Assembly: GCA_944391255.1 (NCBI GenBank)
Contig: CALXSW010000256.1
Location: 1 to 18,202, forward strand
Length of the DNA stretch: 18,202 nt
Direction: 5' to 3'
Source of the DNA: an uncultured Clostridia bacterium
GTDB taxonomy: Bacteria; Bacillota; Clostridia; UBA1381
The notes beneath the pieces were generated by a model, which ran no database searches, had not been told where the DNA came from, and saw nothing but the letters and a program-made list of their open reading frames with translations. The translations under genes were made by a program, and so were the position numbers. Below are positions 15,102-18,202 of this stretch, one piece after another. Each line of letters begins with the position of its first letter. Positions within the stretch are counted from its first letter, which is position 1.

Positions 15102-16077
15102 GGAAATCATTTTTGAAGAAATTATAAATGAATACGAGAAACAGCGCGCCGCGAATATAAGAGAACGCGATGAGCGGGTAAAAGAAGTATATGAAAAGCT
15201 GCCGGAGATAAGCGAGATAGATAAAAAAATCTCAAAAATAGGCAGTGACACTTTAAATGCTATACTCTCAGATCCGAATAAAAAGGGATTAAAGGAGGAT
15301 ATGAAGAGCAAGTTTAAAATACTTCTCCAAGAACGGCGTGAAATACTTGAAAAAAATAATATAGACGTTGATTTTGACAAGATAAAATATAAATGTGAAA
15401 AATGTGAGGATACAGGCTATGAGGAGGGAAAAGGCAGATGCTCATGCTTTAATCAGAAGATCATAAACAGCCTGTACAAATTTTCAAATATGAATGATCT
15501 GCTTAAAACACAGAATTTTGACAGTTTCAACGCCGAATATTACAGCAAAAGCAGAGTTTCGGGACTTGAGAAAACTCCGTACGAAAACATAATGAATATA
15601 AAAAAATATTGTATGTCGTATGTGGAAAATTTTGATGATAATAAAAAAAGTCTGCTGTTTTACGGTGACACGGGCGTCGGAAAAACATTTATGTCAAGCT
15701 GTATAGCGAAAGCTCTTATGGATAAGGGCAGGACTGTTTTGTATATACGCGCCGCAAGACTGTTTAAATTATTCGAAGACGAGCGGTTCGGACGTCTGCG
15801 CGATGATATAGATGATATTTACAGCTCCGATCTGCTTATAATCGATGATCTCGGCACAGAGGCTGATTCAAGGAACAATAACTCGTATTTGATGGAGCTT
15901 ATCAATGAGCGCATGATCACGGGCAGGAAGATGATAATAAACACAAATCTCAATTTTGAAAATCTTGAGAAAAAATACACGAAACGTTTTTCATCACGAC
16001 TGCTCGAAAATTTTATAATGATGTATTTTTACGGCGAGGATATAAGACACGCCAAGCTTATGAGAGGCAACAGGTAA
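15094..16077 (+). CDS. DnaC/DnaI-type helicase loader (AAA+ ATPase)
   Basis: The 327-residue product matches the DnaC/DnaI family, which loads the replicative helicase at the origin. An acidic/basic helical N-terminal region (1-95) is followed by a cysteine cluster C101, C104, C116, C118 (a zinc-ribbon-like site as in DnaI), Walker A GDTGVGKT (191-198), Walker B LLIIDDLG (247-254) and the sensor region MIINTNLNFENL. An IstB-type transposition helper is the main alternative, but no transposase is near, the N-terminal zinc region is of DnaI type, and the gene shares a run with dnaN. It starts inside the end of hemZ and is closed by a strong terminator. Confidence 0.88.
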   Translation: MDKEIIFEEIINEYEKQRAANIRERDERVKEVYEKLPEISEIDKKISKIGSDTLNAILSDPNKKGLKEDMKSKFKILLQERREILEKNNIDVDFDKIKYKCEKCEDTGYEEGKGRCSCFNQKIINSLYKFSNMNDLLKTQNFDSFNAEYYSKSRVSGLEKTPYENIMNIKKYCMSYVENFDDNKKSLLFYGDTGVGKTFMSSCIAKALMDKGRTVLYIRAARLFKLFEDERFGRLRDDIDDIYSSDLLIIDDLGTEADSRNNNSYLMELINERMITGRKMIINTNLNFENLEKKYTKRFSSRLLENFIMMYFYGEDIRHAKLMRGNR

Positions 16078-16095
16078 AAAAGTTTAATATCGTCA

Positions 16096-16128
16096 AAAAG
16101 GCTGGGGATTCACACCCAGTCTTTTTTT
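16096..16128 (+). terminator. Rho-independent terminator of the dnaN operon
   Basis: GGCTGGG (16100-16106) pairs with CCCAGTC (16115-16121; one G-U), A-T pairs extend the stem, and seven T follow (16122-16128). It lies 19 bp after the dnaC-like stop. Confidence 0.88.
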
Positions 16129-16211
16129 ATGTCAGCTGCTGCAATGCTAAAAATATTTTGTTTGATTTACAGACTTTTTTTGTAAAAAAAACAACAAAAG
16201 AAAATAAGTTA

Positions 16212-16240
16212 TTTACACAAAAAAAAATAAGTGGTATAAT
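16212..16240 (+). promoter_or_regulatory. Promoter of the GH43 gene
   Basis: TTTACA (16212-16217) and TATAAT (16235-16240) are 17 bp apart in very AT-rich DNA; the start would be near 16247, leaving a leader of about 82 nt. The 16129-16211 stretch before it is A/T rich with one 6-bp inverted pair (16166-16171, 16181-16186) and nothing else clear. Confidence 0.7.
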
Positions 16241-16252
16241 TAGGGTAGGATA

Positions 16253-16300
16253 GTATGCCATTTTGCATACAAAATAAAAGCCTTGCGGACGGGTTTTTAT
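16253..16300 (+). promoter_or_regulatory. Two-hairpin 5' leader of the GH43 gene
   Basis: GTATGC (16253-16258) pairs with GCATAC (16265-16270), then ATAAAAGCC (16274-16282) pairs with 16292-16300 with one G-U. The stems stand four bases apart right after the predicted start site. They may stabilise the mRNA or sense something; they do not match a riboswitch that I know. The ribosome site GGGAG (16316-16320) is left open. Confidence 0.5.
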
Positions 16301-16328
16301 AAATAAAAAAAGAGAGGGAGAAAAAATT

Positions 16329-18202
16329 ATGAAGTTTAAGCGGTTGTTATCGGCAGGAATTACCGGCGCGATGGTGATCAGCTCAGCTGCTGTACCTGTT
16401 GTGAACGCGGCTGATGATACGACATCACCGGTGCCTGTCATCAATGTGAGCTTCGACGAGGGCGGCGACAGCTATACGCTGCACGGCGGAACTCTTACAG
16501 AGGGCAGAAGCGGAAACGCGCTGCTGCTTAACGGAAATGCTCAGTATGCTGATATTAATGGTATTGCTGACAAATTAGCATCTGTTGACGGTGATTTTAC
16601 TATAAGCGTATGGTGCAATCCGTCAGCTGTAACTATGTGGTCAAGAATTTTTGATTTTGGAAACGGCAGCTCCGGAACGTATGTGTTCCTGACTCCGTCA
16701 TCAGGCTCAACTCCGCGCCTTGCTATAACGACATCAGGAAACACGGCTGAACAGCAGGTAAATTCAGACACGCCTGTTTCTGTCGGAGAGTGGTATAATA
16801 TAATTGTAACTCGCAGCGGAGATGTTTCAACTTTCTATATCGACGGTATGGAAACAGGCTCAACGACTGATCTTAAGTATAAGTTCAGCGATATAGGAAA
16901 AATGCAGAATTATTATCTGGGAAAATCACAGTTTGACGCCGATCCGTATTTTAACGGAATGATAGATGATTTCCGCGTATATGACGAGGCTCTCAGCATA
17001 GACGATATAAGAGATCTCGCGGCGGAAAAATTTGAGGATAATAAAAATCAGATAGTTTATGAGAAAAACTGCTATACCGTATCTGTGAACGCTTATGATG
17101 AGTCAGGCGATGAAATATTTGCGATGCCTGAGAAAAATACAAATAAAACAATGTATGTAAGCGATAAGAACATAAATGATACGGGCGCGAGCTTTGTTCT
17201 TAATAACGCTGTGGGCATTTCAAATATAACGGCATTTGCCGCGTCTTACGATGAAAACGGAGCGCTAAAAGGTCTTGTTATGAAAGATGTGGAGAATGTG
17301 ACATCTGACAGAGAAACGATAAGCATGGACGCTCCGGCTAAGGCATCATCTTCAAAGCTGTTTGTATGGAACGGATTAAAGCCTGTAAGCGAAACGCCTG
17401 ACGAAACTGTTGAAAATGAGAATTACACGTTTAAGGCGAATTTTGAAAACAACACAGCTAACAGCGGAAAAGTGAGCGCGGCGGCTTACGCTGTAGATGA
17501 GGACGGATCTGAAACGCAGCTTGCTGTTTCAGAGGAGATAACAGTCGATTCTGTTTCAGCCGGAGAGGTCAGCGTGAATGTTTCATCAGCGTCAATACCG
17601 GACGGAACAGACAAGGTTATAATAAAGGCTGTTGTGCCTGAAAATGAAAAAAATGTGGAATACACGGCGGGAACATATTACTGCGATATAAAGGCGCCTG
17701 TAGCGGCTCCGGCAGATTCATCAATAACAACTGACGGCGCGCACGATCCGTCTATAGTGAAATTCCCGAACGATGATAATTATTATGTGTATTCGTCACA
17801 TCATCTTATCTTTAAATCAGATGATCTTGTGAACTGGACTAAGTATGATTTCACAAATCTTAAGGTAAGAGATATAACGCCTGTTACATATGATTTTATA
17901 ACGAGAAATTATACAGGCACTACTGTAAACGACACATATTGGGCGCCTGATGTTATATACCGCGAAGATGATACGGAGCACCCGTATTGGATGTATATAT
18001 CAGTTTCATGCGGACTTGGCGGCAGAAACTCAGCGATCTCACTTATGAAATCATCATCACCTCTGTTCTGGGCAGATCCTGATGCTGATATAGTTGACGC
18101 CGGCGTTGTTTTCGCAACTAAGGAAAACAGCTCGTATGTGACAAATTCAATTGACGCTAATATATATACAGAGCAGGACGGAACACAGTATTTTATATGG
18201 GG
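16329..18202 (+). CDS. Secreted LamG-GH43 arabinanase-like enzyme (partial)
   Basis: The gene runs off the window end; 624 codons are visible. A signal peptide (KFKRLL, hydrophobic core, likely cut after Ala27) indicates secretion. Residues about 37-235 form a LamG/concanavalin-like domain (VSFDEGG, YADI, FTISVWCNP, FYIDGME, GMIDDFRVYDEAL). A beta-rich stretch of about 230 residues follows, with SKLFVWNGLKPVS, a motif I recognise from Ig-like modules of clostridial secreted enzymes. The GH43 catalytic domain starts near HDPSI (472-476), where Asp473 should be the general base; YWAPDV and SIDANIY follow, the latter holding the second conserved Asp. These fit arabinan endo-1,5-alpha-L-arabinanase/arabinofuranosidase types. 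The catalytic Glu lies beyond the edge. GGGAG sits 8 bp before the ATG. Confidence 0.88.
   Translation, partial: MKFKRLLSAGITGAMVISSAAVPVVNAADDTTSPVPVINVSFDEGGDSYTLHGGTLTEGRSGNALLLNGNAQYADINGIADKLASVDGDFTISVWCNPSAVTMWSRIFDFGNGSSGTYVFLTPSSGSTPRLAITTSGNTAEQQVNSDTPVSVGEWYNIIVTRSGDVSTFYIDGMETGSTTDLKYKFSDIGKMQNYYLGKSQFDADPYFNGMIDDFRVYDEALSIDDIRDLAAEKFEDNKNQIVYEKNCYTVSVNAYDESGDEIFAMPEKNTNKTMYVSDKNINDTGASFVLNNAVGISNITAFAASYDENGALKGLVMKDVENVTSDRETISMDAPAKASSSKLFVWNGLKPVSETPDETVENENYTFKANFENNTANSGKVSAAAYAVDEDGSETQLAVSEEITVDSVSAGEVSVNVSSASIPDGTDKVIIKAVVPENEKNVEYTAGTYYCDIKAPVAAPADSSITTDGAHDPSIVKFPNDDNYYVYSSHHLIFKSDDLVNWTKYDFTNLKVRDITPVTYDFITRNYTGTTVNDTYWAPDVIYREDDTEHPYWMYISVSCGLGGRNSAISLMKSSSPLFWADPDADIVDAGVVFATKENSSYVTNSIDANIYTEQDGTQYFIW

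Noticed and set aside
15094..16077. IstB transposition helper of an insertion sequence
   Set aside because: No transposase or terminal repeats are nearby and the N-terminal Cys cluster and gene context fit a helicase loader.
16253..16300. Cyclic-di-GMP or other known riboswitch before GH43
   Set aside because: The conserved core bases of GEMM and other common classes are not present; only two simple hairpins are seen.
16127..16444. 105-residue minus-strand open frame over the terminator and GH43 start
   Set aside because: It runs across a promoter, leader and signal-peptide coding region of a clear gene and has low-complexity composition.
1..18202. CRISPR array, tRNA, rRNA or prophage genes
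   Set aside because: No regularly spaced repeats, cloverleaf, rRNA-like tract or phage structural motif was seen on either strand.

Overview
The window looks like chromosomal DNA of a low-to-moderate GC, Gram-positive anaerobe of the class Clostridia. The reasons are the trmK-nif3 pair, the Bacillus-like origin between dnaA and dnaN, a HemZ-type radical-SAM protein, a DnaC/DnaI-type helicase loader, heavy ATA isoleucine use, strong Shine-Dalgarno sites, and a secreted LamG-GH43 enzyme typical of plant-polysaccharide degraders of the gut. A pectin/arabinan-using genus such as Monoglobus is a possible but weak guess; the sequence alone does not fix the genus.

Layout. (1) 1-128: leader with two perfect TGTGGATAA DnaA boxes and an 8+8 palindrome. 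(2) 129-1567, plus strand: trmK and a nif3-family gene, overlapping by ATGA. (3) 1580-5498: a metal-efflux module. On the minus strand are a stand-alone HMA metallochaperone and a Zn/Cd/Pb-type P1B ATPase; on the plus strand, divergently, are an ArsR/SmtB repressor and an AraC-type regulator. Both directions fire from face-to-face overlapping promoters with a palindromic operator between them, and long hairpins lie at both ends of the module. (4) 5631-9980, minus strand: ppx-like gene, ppk1 and an SDR oxidoreductase, a tightly packed polyphosphate operon. (5) 10159-11887: dnaA with its promoter, then a probable oriC (DnaA-box-like sites, a DnaA-trio of five CTA triplets, an AT-rich unwinding stretch). 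(6) 11888-16077, plus strand: dnaN, an MBL-fold hydrolase, hemZ-like and dnaC/dnaI-like genes, spaced by 11 bp or overlapping, closed by a U-tract terminator. (7) 16212-18202: promoter, a leader with two hairpins, and a secreted LamG-GH43 arabinanase-like enzyme cut by the window end.

How it fits together. Regions 5 and 6 form the replication-start locus: initiator, origin, sliding clamp and helicase loader within about 6 kb, but without the usual rpmH, recF or gyrB neighbours. The divergent ppx-ppk1 operon makes and possibly degrades polyphosphate. The metal module is self-contained: ArsR senses metal and releases the shared operator, the HMA protein carries the metal, and the ATPase exports it. 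Its codon use differs from its neighbours, so it may be an insertion between nif3 and the SDR gene. The least ordinary points are the altered DnaA box-recognition signature (DRSTV in place of DHTTV), the perfect DnaA boxes about 11.7 kb from the origin, and the Ppx homologue with eroded catalytic loops.
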